Source of the DNA: Peronospora farinosa
Taxonomy: Eukaryota; Oomycota; Peronosporomycetes; Peronosporales; Peronosporaceae
DNA length: 64,000 nt
Reading direction: 5' to 3'
NCBI GenBank assembly: GCA_947646735.1
Contig: CANTFK010000020.1
Location: 186,001-250,000, forward strand
This document shows, one piece after another, positions 9,159-19,436 of this stretch (the first letter of the stretch is position 1; each line of letters opens with the position of its first letter). The translations under genes were made by a program, and so were the position numbers. The notes under the pieces were generated by a model. The model ran no database searches, was not told the origin of the DNA, and saw nothing but the letters and a program-made list of their open reading frames with translations.

Positions 9159-11239
9159 CCCTTGGATTTGTCTTGTGTGTATTGCTCGATGACCCACCGC
9201 TGGTATGGACCGGAAAGCTCATTCGGACACTACAACATGCCATGACCCATCGTACCTTGATTTTGACCACACACTTGATGCAGGAAGCGCAGACGTAGGT
9301 GCGAGACTATCGGCTTTATCGCCGACCGCAAATTATATGCTGCGACTCCAGCTCATTTCTTTGAAATCGGTTTGGAGTGAAACAGTATAGAACTGTTGTG
9401 AGTCGCGAGGATAATGACCAGGACGGTGATCACAGCGGTCTGCAACCACGTGTCAAGCATGGACTAAATTTGAATGAGAACGCTTAAGAAGTATGTTCCG
9501 AGCGCTACTATCGTAAATGACAATACAGTAAGTGAAAAAGGCGAGTACAGCTGAATGGTGGAGAAGAGCGGTGTTTTGCTGAGCTCTTTAACGAACTAGA
9601 AACGATAAAGCAGGTGGGAGTATCAAACGCTATGCGGTTGCAGCGACTGACTTGAAGGATGTATTTGTAAAGGAGAGCGAGGGCAAAGATTCTTGTTATC
9701 ACGCCACCAATGATGTACAGTGCTGTCAAAAATGGAATAAAAGTCGAACTCAAACATGCATTTGCAAAATACTGACACGGAAAGTGTTGTTTTCGCAGAT
9801 TTGAGCTTGGGTGAATGAAGCGTGCTAACATGTTTTAAATCGTGACACGAAAACCCTGTTTTTGCAGTATGGATGGCCCTTGGCTTTTTCGCGATCGTCA
9901 TGGCGTGGTTTAAAACGTAACAATTGAGTAAACGACTTTAGCCGCCGTCTGCGAAGAAAGCATCGTCTTTATATCGTCTGCGTCAGAGTGATAGATTCGG
10001 TCGCGGACATTATTGCGTAGTGATCGAACAAACCTCTAAACCCGATTGTGCTCGATAAGAACGCGCAGACCGAGCAGGCAATTTTTGAGAATGGCACATC
10101 ATTTTTGCTGGTATGTTTGTGTCGAATGTCAATTCGGTCGTGATTTGAAGACGTAAAGGATGGCACATAGAGCAAAAATCAAGCATCGCTACTGAAGTCA
10201 GCAGTGCCGCCGATTACTGCAGAATGAAATATAACGCAACGAAGGCTGGATGCCTAGTGAGGTAACTGTAAGATTTCGTTGTCCATGCGTCCTCACTGTC
10301 GTCACACTATCACGAACCGCAAGAGCAGGGTATAGCTGGCCCACTTATTTCTTGGAATCATATTTTTACGAGACGAGAAAATACTCTTTTCATACCATGA
10401 TCTCTAGTTATTGGTCTCTGATGCCGAATTTGACATGATCAACCGAAGAAATTGACCATTTCGACCGCGCAATGGACTTTTTAGTATCGACCTCCGACAC
10501 AATTACAGTACCAAGTTCAAAGATCGTATCGGACGGCTCTGGCCTCGAGTCGCGACCTGTTTAAATTGAATCTGGACTCGAGTCACGACCTCGAGTACAT
10601 GATTAACGTCTCACTCCCAACGACAACTGCTCTCGATCAGCCGTCACAAGCTCCCTCGTCTCCGCCGAGGTAGTTCAAGATCGCCACTGCATATCTTCAA
10701 GAGCCTACCAGAGGAACGATCCAGCCCTACACATGTTGACCAAGTTTTCTTCCACGGACATCAGATTGAACTCTTTTCAAAAGTCTGCGCACTTCCGAGT
10801 AACTCTTTCCAAAAGTTTGCATGCCTTGTCACGACTGGAGGGGTGGAATGATAAGGAACTATGCTTCGCATTGGGTAAAATACCGCCCGCATTGCTGAAA
10901 ATGTGCTCGTATTGTTATGGTTTTTGCTTAATTTCGCACAGCACCTGATGCGGATGGTTTGACTTCTTATTTGTTTGCTCCATCACTATGAAATTTCCAA
11001 AATAAGCTACAGAACTATTTAGTCTCTTGCCCCTAATTCAATATATATGCTGGTCACGCCATGGACAAACATCATTAAATTTGTAAGACTAATTCTGTTG
11101 CTCTGATTTCCATCTACCGAGTCCGTAATTACCTGTTTTCTTACTACATCATTTCCGGAGACGGCAGGCACTCGGCGCCTTCATAAAAAAACACAGCCGC
11201 CATTGCAAAGTGTCAACAACCTGCACTACATTGAGCGGT
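9159..11239. other. Intergenic sequence between elements A and B
   Basis: About 2.1 kb of non-repetitive sequence. Only short frames (under 110 codons) are present and none resembles a known protein. The right end is the original downstream flank of the CRN gene that element B separated from its 3' end. Confidence 0.5.
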
Positions 11240-11244
11240 TTAAC
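11240..11244. repeat. Target-site duplication of element B, left copy
   Basis: The pentamer ttaac abuts the left LTR of element B and is repeated exactly at 19437-19441. Confidence 0.9.
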
Positions 11245-11882
11245 TGTAACGGGGTTACACGACGGTTGTAACGTCTTTCCGAGAGTTTACGCTTAAACTC
11301 TCCTTTGTATTGCATATAATGCATTATTATACTTCTCTTTAGAGAGGTATTAAGTATGAGCGTTATAATACGGTATTCGGTAATACCGTATCTTACCGAT
11401 TAGGATTCGATGAATCGATAACGCTCCATTAAGTACATCATACACAGATGTTAAGACGATACGTCGTTCAATAGCAAAGTCTGCATATAATAATTACTAT
11501 TATAGTAATTAATCTAGTGTAGTGTACTTAAAGTAGGACTATTCACAAAATCTTAAAGCATAAATAAAATCAGTTCTCCTTTTGAGTTTAAGACCACAAG
11601 TCGTTCTGACTTGTTCTCTTGTGCACTTCGTGCGTTGGTTCTCTGAACCCTAAGCTTCTAGCTTGCTCTTGCACTCTGTGCGTTGGTTCTCTGAACCTTA
11701 AGCTTATTGCTTGCTGACTAAGAGTCCCTCCTACTTCCTTAGAAGAGGGTGACTTTAACGTCGAATACTTAGTTCCTTAGAACTAAGTGGCTTTTAGCCT
11801 TAACTCTATTTAGTTCTCTCGAACTAAGAGGCTTCCAGCCGAAAGTCTTCCTCTGGCTAAAGAGCTGTGCAGCTCCGCTACA
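11245..11882 (+). repeat. Element B 5' LTR
   Basis: 638 bp, beginning TGTAACGGGGTTACA and ending GCTACA, matching 18798-19436. The start is a 6-bp inverted repeat around GGG. Confidence 0.92.
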
Positions 11883-11884
11883 CT

Positions 11885-11894
11885 TGGTAGCACT
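11885..11894 (+). other. Element B primer-binding site
   Basis: TGGTAGCACT lies two bases after the 5' LTR. TGGTAGCA complements the 3' end of initiator tRNA-Met. Confidence 0.7.
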
Positions 11895-11942
11895 AGTAGT
11901 CAATCCTACACCTGAGTCTTTAAAGACTGACCCTCTGTGAGA

Positions 11943-12944
11943 ATGGAGAATCAAAATCACCTCTCTGAGGCACAACGACTCGCCTTAGATAAACTATCTG
12001 CGTTCGTCGGGCCTGATCAAATCGAGGCCCTTTTGGCCCAAGGCCACGAGGTTCTAAATGCTCGTCTTGAGGCCTTTATGCGTTATGAGGCAACGCTCCT
12101 CGGGCAGGTCCATGACCAGGCAGCGTCAGCCGCGCCTATACAGTACATTCCGGTACCTGTGACCGATGCAGAGCCAAAGGCTCGTCCACTTGTTTTAAGT
12201 GTCAAGACCTTCGAGGAGAAGGAGGGAGAGAACCTTCTCCTCTGGATCCGAGAAGTTGAAATGGCAATGGATGCCGCCATGCTTGCATCCGATAAGCAAC
12301 GAGTTGGCTTGGCCATTTCTAAGCTCGGTGGAAGAGCTAGAGAATGGGCTCTAACGAGCGGTGTCTCTGTAAATGCTGCATTTCCCACATGGGAGATGCT
12401 TAAAAAGCAATTAACTTGTGTGTTTGCACCGCCTAATCAGGCTTATCGTGTGCGCTCACGCTTCCTAGCTACCCGACAGGGTAAGAAAGAATTGTCGGAC
12501 TATGTCCAAGAGTTGAGAACTCTCATTGCTGCTATGCAGCAGGACCCACTGGCAGAGGAAATCCGAGTAACCATTTTTATGGAAGGACTTCGCACTGGGG
12601 TCGCCAGGACGGAAGTTTTCCGTGTCCAGCCTTCAACTTTTGAGGAGGCAGTAAGCGTAGCGTTTAACGCTGAATTTAATTTTAAATCTGCTCGATATGG
12701 TCTGCCCTGGTATCAATCAAATACCTCTAATAGGGCGGAACCCATGGATCTCAGCCATGCTGAAGAAGCTGAGCTTCAAGCTGCTGAGCAGCAAGGTAGC
12801 ATCCGTAGATGTTACATGTGCGGAAGCACTAGGCATCTCCGCCCTAGCTGTCCGTTGCGAAAGCAACGTTCAAATCGGCAAAGCCGAAGCCCTGCTCCTA
12901 GCCAAAAGGCGAGCACCGCAGGGGAAAATGTCGACTCCCAGTAG
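11943..12944 (+). CDS. Element B gag
   Basis: A 333-residue gag starting at the ATG 61 bp after the LTR, with the same core and CCHC zinc knuckle as the element A protein. It ends at TAG 12942-12944; the protease frame continues in the -1 frame and is open from about 12930. It should form the virus-like particle and bind element RNA. It is intact. Confidence 0.92.
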   Translation: MENQNHLSEAQRLALDKLSAFVGPDQIEALLAQGHEVLNARLEAFMRYEATLLGQVHDQAASAAPIQYIPVPVTDAEPKARPLVLSVKTFEEKEGENLLLWIREVEMAMDAAMLASDKQRVGLAISKLGGRAREWALTSGVSVNAAFPTWEMLKKQLTCVFAPPNQAYRVRSRFLATRQGKKELSDYVQELRTLIAAMQQDPLAEEIRVTIFMEGLRTGVARTEVFRVQPSTFEEAVSVAFNAEFNFKSARYGLPWYQSNTSNRAEPMDLSHAEEAELQAAEQQGSIRRCYMCGSTRHLRPSCPLRKQRSNRQSRSPAPSQKASTAGENVDSQ

Positions 12945-13369
12945 GCGCGGGGCGCCCTACTGGGAAAGAACTAAGTTCTGTTGAATCTTTAGGAGGTAAA
13001 GGTAAACAGGGCTTATCCCCAGGTGGTTCTGTGGATGCTCCCATAGAACAAAATTACAAGCCAGGCTTGTTGGTTGTGTCGGCAACCGTTAAGGGTTTTG
13101 AGAAACCATGGTCAATTTTAATTGACTCAGGGGCGTCAGGGAATTATGTCCGACGTCGCTCCCTTGAGGGGAGTCAGCTGTATGCTGAGGCGCTGGAAGC
13201 GCAAGAGGGTGACAGTATAACCGTACGTCTCGCGACTGGTGTACGTGTCACCGTTCCTAAAGTTCCGTTGAACTTAGGTGTGAAGTTCTTAGATTTCAAT
13301 AGCGTTGAACGCTGTCTTGTCCTAGATTTGGAATCGAGATATGATCTCATTCTCGGTGGAACGCCATGA
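12930..13369 (+). CDS. Element B retropepsin-like protease
   Basis: Aspartic protease with [10 protein letters not shown], overlapping the gag end in the -1 frame. The first codon is not defined, because synthesis is presumably by frameshifting from gag. The frame ends at TGA right after DLILGGTP, where a short deletion has removed the normal continuation. The following block (ERHEPWIDW) is in another frame. The lesion is identical in element A. Confidence 0.85.
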
Positions 13370-14246
13370 GCCGTGGATCGATTGGAGATCCAAAACTTTA
13401 GGCGCAACGCGCAATGTTCCTAGCGAAGCTTTGGAGAGTCATGAACCCACCTTCGCTAGAAAACAAAAGTGCTATTGGCGCGAGCCATTAACTGATTCAG
13501 TTAATGTGCTGGACATTGGAGTGTCTGAGTTGATAAACTCCGATGTCAACAATAATAGTGTCGAGCAGAGCTCAATGACACTTAGTGGAACGGCACGTAC
13601 TCCGTTAAGTGATACTCATAGTAATATTGGCTGTAAATGCGATTTACTGGATGTCGGTAATGACATCGGCTCTCGTATAGAGCGAGTGAAGGTCAATAAC
13701 CTTGTTAGTGAAGTCACTGGTACTAGTGACCCACTGGATGTCGGTAATGACATCGGCTCTCGTATAGAGCAAGTTAAGGTCAATGACCTTGTTAGTGATA
13801 TTGGCTGTAAATGCGATTCACTGGATGTCGATAATGACATCGGCTCTCGTATAGAGCAAGTTAAGGTCGATGACCTTGTTAGTGATATTGGCTGGAAATG
13901 CGATTCACTGGATGTCGGTAATGACATCGGCTCTCGTATAGAGCGAGTGAAGGTCGATGACCTTGTTAGTGAAGTCACTGGTACTAGTGACCCACTGGAT
14001 GTCGGTAATGACATCGGCTCTCGTATTGAGCAAGTTAAGGTCGATGACCTTGTTAGTGATATTGGCTGGAAATGCGATTCACTGGATGTCGGTAATGACA
14101 TCGGCTCTCGTATAGAGCAAGTGAAGGTCGATGACCTTGTTAGTGAAGTCACTGGTACTAGTGACCCACTGGGTGTCGGTAATGACATCGGCCCTCGCAT
14201 AGGGCAGGTAAACGACAAGGGGTCTGTTGACCTTTGGGGACGATAA
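13341..14246 (+). CDS. Element B pol linker with seven 87-bp repeats
   Basis: Linker between protease and RT, as in element A but longer. Seven 87-bp units begin at 13651, 13738, 13825, 13912, 13999, 14086 and 14173, each coding 29 residues ([16 protein letters not shown]). The two units absent from A form one 174-bp dimer of the two alternating variants. The frame stops at GSVDLWGR, at the same one-base insertion as in A. Confidence 0.75.
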   Translation: MISFSVERHEPWIDWRSKTLGATRNVPSEALESHEPTFARKQKCYWREPLTDSVNVLDIGVSELINSDVNNNSVEQSSMTLSGTARTPLSDTHSNIGCKCDLLDVGNDIGSRIERVKVNNLVSEVTGTSDPLDVGNDIGSRIEQVKVNDLVSDIGCKCDSLDVDNDIGSRIEQVKVDDLVSDIGWKCDSLDVGNDIGSRIERVKVDDLVSEVTGTSDPLDVGNDIGSRIEQVKVDDLVSDIGWKCDSLDVGNDIGSRIEQVKVDDLVSEVTGTSDPLGVGNDIGPRIGQVNDKGSVDLWGR

Positions 14247-14259
14247 CATCCCAAGTACT
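13651..14259 (+). repeat. 87-bp tandem repeat array, seven units (element B)
   Basis: Start-to-start spacing of atgtcggtaatgacatcggc is exactly 87 bp throughout. The last unit is degenerate. Confidence 0.92.
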
Positions 14260-15957
14260 TTGAAGAGTACGGTCTCGTCAAGGAGACGGCAGCGTCGCCA
14301 GATGGCGGCTGCGAGACGCAAAGCGTCTGTTTTATCGCATAGTAATGTCAATGACCAGTTGTACACCCTGGTCAACGGAGTGACAGGTGATGTAGATGGT
14401 GAGGTTGACCTTGAGGCCCTCCCATCATTAAATGCTCTTTTAGAGCTAGGCGAAATGTCTGTGGATGAATTTCATCAGGCCTTGAAGGCAGGTGCTCTGT
14501 CCGATATGGTGGTCATTCGACCTAACCTCGAGCTGAACTCATCCTCGCTTGTCGATGAGACAGTCCTTGAAGATACAAAAGCGGCACTGAGTGCACGTAG
14601 TGGGGCATCTATTCTGAAGGACCCTTCAGATCCCTACTATCCTTTGGTAAAGGAATTCCAGGATGTGGTGTGTCACGATCCACCGTCGGTTCTACCACCT
14701 GATAGGGGTGTACGCCATGAAATTGACTTGGTTCCCGGAACCAAATACTGTGTAACCCGGCAGTGGCCTTCACCCAAAGAACAGTGTGACGTCATTGACG
14801 AGTTCTTTCGTGCAAAGCACGCGGCGGGCATGGTGCGTGAGAGTAAATCTCCGCACTCGACACCCACTTTCTGTGTTAAGAAACCAAATGGTAAATGGCG
14901 TATTGTTCATGCTTATAATAAGCTCAATGCGGCCACTATACCTGCACAGACACCGATACCTAGAAAGGATGCTCTTCAGAACAATATGGTCGGTTGTACC
15001 ATGTACAGTGCGCTCGACTTAGTCGATGGTTATTACCAATTGCTCATGCGAGCTAGTGATATTCCGCTTACTGCTGTTAGTACTCCGAGCGGTATGCTCT
15101 GGGAGTGGTTAGTGATGCCCCAAGGGCTATCTAATGCTCCGGCTACGTTTAACCGTTTGGTGACGCAATTGTTTCGACCCCATCGAAGTTATGCACAGAC
15201 GTATTTTGATGACATTTTTGTCCATAGCCGAGCTGAACATGGGCGGTCAGATATTGAGAATCATATTGTTCATTTACGAGCAGTGCTCGAGTGCATGCGC
15301 ACTAATAAATTATATGCGAATGCCTCTAAGTGCATCTTCGGGGCCGAAGAAATTCCCTTTCTAGGGTGCTTCATTGGGAAGCGAGGACTACGAGCGGATC
15401 CCGCCAAAGTCAAAGCCATAGTCGATTGGCCTGTTCCACAATCTCAGAAGGACTTGCGTAAATGGCTTGGCCTTGCCATTTACTTACACAAGTATAGCGA
15501 GAATTACGCTGATATGGCTCGACCGAGATTATCCAATCTCCTTAAAAAGGATGTGGAATGGTGTTGGCATGCCGAACACGAAGATGCTTTTCAAGCGGTA
15601 AAGGCGAGCCTTCTACATGCTCCTATTTTGGCTTTGCCAGACCCTGACCGACCGTTTAGCGTCGTCTGTGACGCATCGGATTTTGCCATTGGCAGTGCTC
15701 TGTTACAATCAGATGATGAAGGCCGTGAGCGTGTAATCGCTTTTGAATCTCGCCAGCTGAAAGCTGCAGAAAAGAACTATCCAGTTCACGACAGAGCTAC
15801 TTGCGATGAAGTATGCCCTGGTCAAATTCAGAGTTCATCTGCTGGGCTCAAAGCCTTTTGTGATCTATACCGATCATGCGTCGTTACGCACTGCGACTCA
15901 GTCGCCGCATCTCTCGCAGAGAATGGCCAGATGGCTGTCATTCTTTGCCGAATATAA
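14227..15957 (+). CDS. Element B pol, RT and partial RNase H
   Basis: Reverse transcriptase with [32 protein letters not shown] and YFDDIFVHS, followed by the RNase H start ([16 protein letters not shown]). Near 15790 the sequence lacks bases present in A (A reads [15 protein letters not shown] here), which shifts the frame. The rest of RNase H continues at 15806 in another frame. This lesion is private to B. Confidence 0.88.
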   Translation: MTFGDDNIPSTLKSTVSSRRRQRRQMAAARRKASVLSHSNVNDQLYTLVNGVTGDVDGEVDLEALPSLNALLELGEMSVDEFHQALKAGALSDMVVIRPNLELNSSSLVDETVLEDTKAALSARSGASILKDPSDPYYPLVKEFQDVVCHDPPSVLPPDRGVRHEIDLVPGTKYCVTRQWPSPKEQCDVIDEFFRAKHAAGMVRESKSPHSTPTFCVKKPNGKWRIVHAYNKLNAATIPAQTPIPRKDALQNNMVGCTMYSALDLVDGYYQLLMRASDIPLTAVSTPSGMLWEWLVMPQGLSNAPATFNRLVTQLFRPHRSYAQTYFDDIFVHSRAEHGRSDIENHIVHLRAVLECMRTNKLYANASKCIFGAEEIPFLGCFIGKRGLRADPAKVKAIVDWPVPQSQKDLRKWLGLAIYLHKYSENYADMARPRLSNLLKKDVEWCWHAEHEDAFQAVKASLLHAPILALPDPDRPFSVVCDASDFAIGSALLQSDDEGRERVIAFESRQLKAAEKNYPVHDRATCDEVCPGQIQSSSAGLKAFCDLYRSCVVTHCDSVAASLAENGQMAVILCRI

Positions 15958-16297
15958 CTTCGAGGTGAAATATAAGCCGGGCAAGCAAAATGCTTTGGCT
16001 GATGCGTTGTCACGCAGACCTGATTATGAGCTTGCTCATGTGACGATGTTGTCGTCTTCTATCACCGATCTCATTCGTACGGCGTATGCTAAAGATGATC
16101 ACTGTATAGCGTTGCTACATGCTCTTGGCAGTGAGGAGTTTAGAGACTCGGAAATTAAATTGTCGGCACGATTACGTGCGAGCCTCCATCGATATTCTAT
16201 CGATGAGGGGCTGTTGTACTATCGTACAGATGTAGCGGATTCTCCGCGTATTGCGGTTCCCTCACGACGAGGTCCTGAAGTATCGTATCCTCTATGA
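15806..16297 (+). CDS. Element B pol, RNase H remainder
   Basis: Continues the RNase H ([22 protein letters not shown], then the [18 protein letters not shown] tail) after the private frameshift. It runs to the shared break before integrase, where the frame ends in [10 protein letters not shown] instead of entering the zinc-binding segment. Confidence 0.8.
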   Translation: MKYALVKFRVHLLGSKPFVIYTDHASLRTATQSPHLSQRMARWLSFFAEYNFEVKYKPGKQNALADALSRRPDYELAHVTMLSSSITDLIRTAYAKDDHCIALLHALGSEEFRDSEIKLSARLRASLHRYSIDEGLLYYRTDVADSPRIAVPSRRGPEVSYPL

Positions 16298-16577
16298 GGT
16301 ACATGACACCGCCATCGGTGGTCATTTGGGTCGCGAAAAGACCTATGGGGCAGTATGCCAAAGTTATTGGTGGCCCAAATTATACAAATGGGTGAGCACA
16401 TATGTGCGTACGTGTGAAACGTGTCAACGGGTGAAATCCTCGCCCCACTCGGCAGCGCCGCTGGCTAGCTTGCCTATTCCCACTGGGTGCTGGGAGTCCA
16501 TTAGTATGGACTTTGTATTTGGCCTACCGAAAGATTCGCATGGCAATACAGGTATTGTGGTCTTTGTTGACCGTTGA
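16251..16577 (+). CDS. Element B integrase, N-terminal fragment
   Basis: Zinc-binding HHCC domain and first part of the catalytic core ([12 protein letters not shown], then VVFVDR). It stops at TGA because one T is missing at 16574 compared with A (gttgaccgttgag against gttgaccgtttgag). Confidence 0.85.
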   Translation: MRFPHDEVLKYRILYEVHDTAIGGHLGREKTYGAVCQSYWWPKLYKWVSTYVRTCETCQRVKSSPHSAAPLASLPIPTGCWESISMDFVFGLPKDSHGNTGIVVFVDR

Positions 16578-17830
16578 GCAAGATGGCTCACTTAGCGGCT
16601 GTGCCAGATTTGATCGATGGTGTGGGTACAGCGGAGCTGTTTATCGATCGGGTGTTTCGCCAAAATGGCTTGCCAGTGGCAATTGTTACTGATCGTGATC
16701 CTCGTTTTACGAGTAAATTTTGGAAGTCCGTCTTCCAAGTGCTGGGCACCCGTTTGGACATGTCCACGGCGGATCATCCGCAGACCGATGGTCAAACTGA
16801 ACGCGTAAATCGCGTTGTTGAAGATATCCTACGCAGCGTTTGTGCTGAAACGCCTAAGCGTTGGAGCTCTATGCTCCATGTAGTTGAGTTTGCACTCAAT
16901 AATTCCGTGCACGCCTCCACCGGCTACACTCCGTTCTATGTCAATGATCTCACACACCCACGCGTTCCGTTAACGCTACCACCGAGTGGTTCAGGGCTTG
17001 GTGGGGGAGAGGTTGCCGATCGGCTTGCTGATGTCAGCCCTAATACTGTTAGGAAACAGGTAAATGCGTTTCTCGCAACGCGACTAAATGTCTTACGACA
17101 TGTGCAAGATGCAATGGCTGATAGTCAAGATAAACAAAAGGAATATGCAGATGCGAAAGGCAGAGGTTGTATTAATGATTATGAGGTCGGAGACCAAGTA
17201 TTACTTAATGCTAAAAACCTACCTACCAATGTAGTATCCGCTGTCTTTAAGACGAAGTTGCGTCCGCGCTTTATCGGACCCTTTAAGGTCATTGCCAAGA
17301 AAGGCACAGCGTATACGCTTAACTTGCCGCGCAAATTGCGTACACATCCTGTGTTCTATGTCGCCATGCTAAAACCTTATCGGGATCCGTCCCAAATAGA
17401 CGCTAAGGCGCTCGCGCCGGGCCCATTGGCATTGTCGCGGGACGGAGCATCTGCACCAACAAGTCAAGTTGACCCTGCATTCGGGTCCGACTCTCTTCCA
17501 GGGACTCAAGCCGGGAGTTCATCGTCTGCCTCTCCTCACGAAGGGTCCCCACCTCCTGAACAAGCTCGGCATGAGCTTGTTCCGATACACCGACCTCCTC
17601 CTCCTTTGCTCGATGCGCAGGGGAACCTGCAGTTCCATGTGGAGCGTCTACTGCAGAAGCGTCGCCGCCATGGTCAAAACCAGTATCTGGTGAAGTGGCG
17701 GGGTTATCCCGAGTCGTGGAATTCATGGAAGTTTAAGACTCCCCTTCGGCAGGACTGCCCGTACGCCGTGGACGTTTTTGAGCGTCGTGCGCAGGGTCTG
17801 CCTGTTGGCGCTGACGCTTCTCACCAGTAA
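16574..17830 (+). CDS. Element B integrase core, SH3-like segment and chromodomain
   Basis: Continues integrase after the private one-base deletion, with [10 protein letters not shown] and [10 protein letters not shown] of the DDE core. [12 protein letters not shown] and the Ser/Pro-rich linker follow, then the chromodomain ([14 protein letters not shown]). The linker lies opposite antisense ORF2, and the chromodomain end lies opposite the C-terminus of antisense ORF1. Confidence 0.88.
   Translation: MSKMAHLAAVPDLIDGVGTAELFIDRVFRQNGLPVAIVTDRDPRFTSKFWKSVFQVLGTRLDMSTADHPQTDGQTERVNRVVEDILRSVCAETPKRWSSMLHVVEFALNNSVHASTGYTPFYVNDLTHPRVPLTLPPSGSGLGGGEVADRLADVSPNTVRKQVNAFLATRLNVLRHVQDAMADSQDKQKEYADAKGRGCINDYEVGDQVLLNAKNLPTNVVSAVFKTKLRPRFIGPFKVIAKKGTAYTLNLPRKLRTHPVFYVAMLKPYRDPSQIDAKALAPGPLALSRDGASAPTSQVDPAFGSDSLPGTQAGSSSSASPHEGSPPPEQARHELVPIHRPPPPLLDAQGNLQFHVERLLQKRRRHGQNQYLVKWRGYPESWNSWKFKTPLRQDCPYAVDVFERRAQGLPVGADASHQ
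17403..17726 (-). CDS. Antisense ORF2 of element B, predicted coiled coil
   Basis: 107 codons, the counterpart of 2845-3168 in element A, with about one residue difference (NPAT against NPAI). It has the same coiled-coil segment and the same [12 protein letters not shown] end, and sits in the same frame as antisense ORF1 after a single TAA. It is intact although the overlapping pol carries five frame breaks elsewhere in the element. Confidence 0.55.
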   Translation of the reverse strand: MNSTTRDNPATSPDTGFDHGGDASAVDAPHGTAGSPAHRAKEEEVGVSEQAHAELVQEVGTLREERQTMNSRLESLEESRTRMQGQLDLLVQMLRPATMPMGPARAP

Positions 17831-18686
17831 TGGTGAGGGTAGGCGGGTTAGCGACCTCGGGCTGTCGTGAACTCGCGGCTACAGGGGTAGCCGAAACATT
17901 GGGCTGCTGGGCAGCAGGCGCATAATGCGTTCGTTGGGATTTCAATTTTCCCCGGGCCTTCAATTTAGCGTAATCATAACGCATCTTCCGCTCAAGTCGG
18001 ATATCTGCCACATCGGCGCTTGCCCGTAGGGCCCACATGCTGCTTAAACGTCGCGCATAATGCGCCCAGCGGCTGAAAGCCGTGTCTTCTTCGTCCTCGG
18101 TTTCCCCCGCGAACAGAAGGATGGGAACACCCTTCATCGGAGGAACTGGCGCACCGCGCACTTGCCTATTAAGGCGTGCCAAGTATTGGCTTTGAGTAGT
18201 GATATGGGGCTCCAGATATCGTTGTCGAAGTGCCGTGCGTGTGGCAACATCCTCAGGTGAAATGGCCTCAGGCCCAATGGTCCAACCAGAAAGGGAATGC
18301 CCAGATGCTTCCTTTAGACGTTCTTCCACCGTAGGTGGCTTGAACCTGTACTGTCGGTGGTCCTGCAGCCGCGTCATGTTCTTCGTTCGGCGCTTGGCGC
18401 CTTCCTCTTGGTCGATGGACCGCTGTTGCTGCTCGTCGAGTGGGTTGGTAACTGTTACCGTTGATGATACGTCAGGCGGGTCACGTAACGCTGTTAGCGC
18501 ATCTGCTGCACCACGTTCAGGGAACGGATTCGGTGCATGACGAGTGTCATCTTCACCCGTGAGGGTGGCTAAAGGGGACCCATCGGGTCCCACAAAGACG
18601 GTGTCACTTTCGTAATCAACCGCTTCGTCAAGGTCGTCCTCAATGAGGTCCCTAAGAGTGTGTGACTCACTACCGGGAGGCGTCAT
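17733..18686 (-). CDS. Antisense ORF1 of element B (unknown protein)
   Basis: 317 codons from the ATG at 18686, exactly the same length as the form starting at 1885 in element A. The extra 27 N-terminal codons seen in A are out of frame here, so the downstream ATG is the likelier start. The acidic N-terminus, helical middle and basic C-terminus (KRQRQQ and QKRPRR) are preserved, with several substitutions but no stop or frameshift. No known domain is recognised. Confidence 0.6.
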   Translation of the reverse strand: MTPPGSESHTLRDLIEDDLDEAVDYESDTVFVGPDGSPLATLTGEDDTRHAPNPFPERGAADALTALRDPPDVSSTVTVTNPLDEQQQRSIDQEEGAKRRTKNMTRLQDHRQYRFKPPTVEERLKEASGHSLSGWTIGPEAISPEDVATRTALRQRYLEPHITTQSQYLARLNRQVRGAPVPPMKGVPILLFAGETEDEEDTAFSRWAHYARRLSSMWALRASADVADIRLERKMRYDYAKLKARGKLKSQRTHYAPAAQQPNVSATPVAASSRQPEVANPPTLTITGEKRQRQQADPAHDAQKRPRRTGSPAEGES

Positions 18687-18797
18687 GTTGTGTGCCGTGA
18701 ACAAACCGTGAGGTTTTAAAAGTTCGCTAAAGCACTACCTCTATGAGGAAAGATGTCGAGTGACATTCTATGGGAACGTCAGTCTGGTGGGGGAGGG

Positions 18798-19436
18798 TGT
18801 AACGGGGTTACACGACGGTTGTAACGTCTTTCCGAGAGTTTACGCTTAAACTCTCCTTTGTATTGCATATAATGCATTATTATACTTCTCGTTAGAGAGG
18901 TATTAAGTATGAGCGTTAAGATACGGTATTCGGTAATACCGTATCTTACCGATTAGGATTCGATGAATCGATAACGCTCCATTAAGTACATCATACACAG
19001 ATGTTAAGACGATACGTCGTTCAATAGCAAAGTCTGCATATAATAATTACTATTATAGTAATTAATCTAGTGTAGTGTACTTAAAAGTAGGACTATTCAC
19101 AAAATCTTAAAGCATAAATAAAATCAGTTCTCCTTTTGAGTTTAAGACCACAAGTCGTTCTGACTTGTTCTCTTGTGCACTTCGTGCGTTGGTTCTCTGA
19201 ACCCTAAGCTTCTAGCTTGCTCTTGCACTCTGTGCGTTGGTTCTCTGAACCTTAAGCTTATTGCTTGCTGACTAAGAGTATCTCCTACTTCCTTAGAAGA
19301 GGGTGACTTTAACGTCGAATACTTAGTTCCTTAGAACTAAGTGGCTTTTAGCCTTAACTCTATTTAGTTCTCTCGAACTAAGAGGCTTCCAGCCGATAGT
19401 CTTCCTCTGGCTAAAGAGCTGTGCAGCTCCGCTACA
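18798..19436 (+). repeat. Element B 3' LTR
   Basis: 639 bp, TGTAACGGGG to GCTACA, preceded by the polypurine tract at about 18786-18797. Its last bases supply the present stop codon of the neighbouring CRN frame (TAG at 19432-19434 on the minus strand). Confidence 0.92.

Larger units (their letters stand above)
11245..19436 (+). mobile_element. Element B: full-length Ty3/gypsy chromovirus (plus-strand coding)
   Basis: An 8192-bp element nearly identical to element A but inverted relative to it. LTRs of 638 and 639 bp bound gag, protease, a seven-copy 87-bp repeat linker, RT-RNase H, integrase with chromodomain, two antisense ORFs and a polypurine tract (ggtgggggaggg). The target duplication ttaac is perfect, so this is a genuine insertion. 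The LTRs differ at only a handful of positions by eye. It shares three pol frame breaks with A and has two more of its own, near 15790 and 16575. It inserted a few codons upstream of the CRN stop. Confidence 0.95.

Noticed and set aside
12697..12984. 95-codon ORF overlapping the gag end in elements A and B
   Set aside because: A third-frame shadow of gag across the zinc knuckle; protease uses a different frame.
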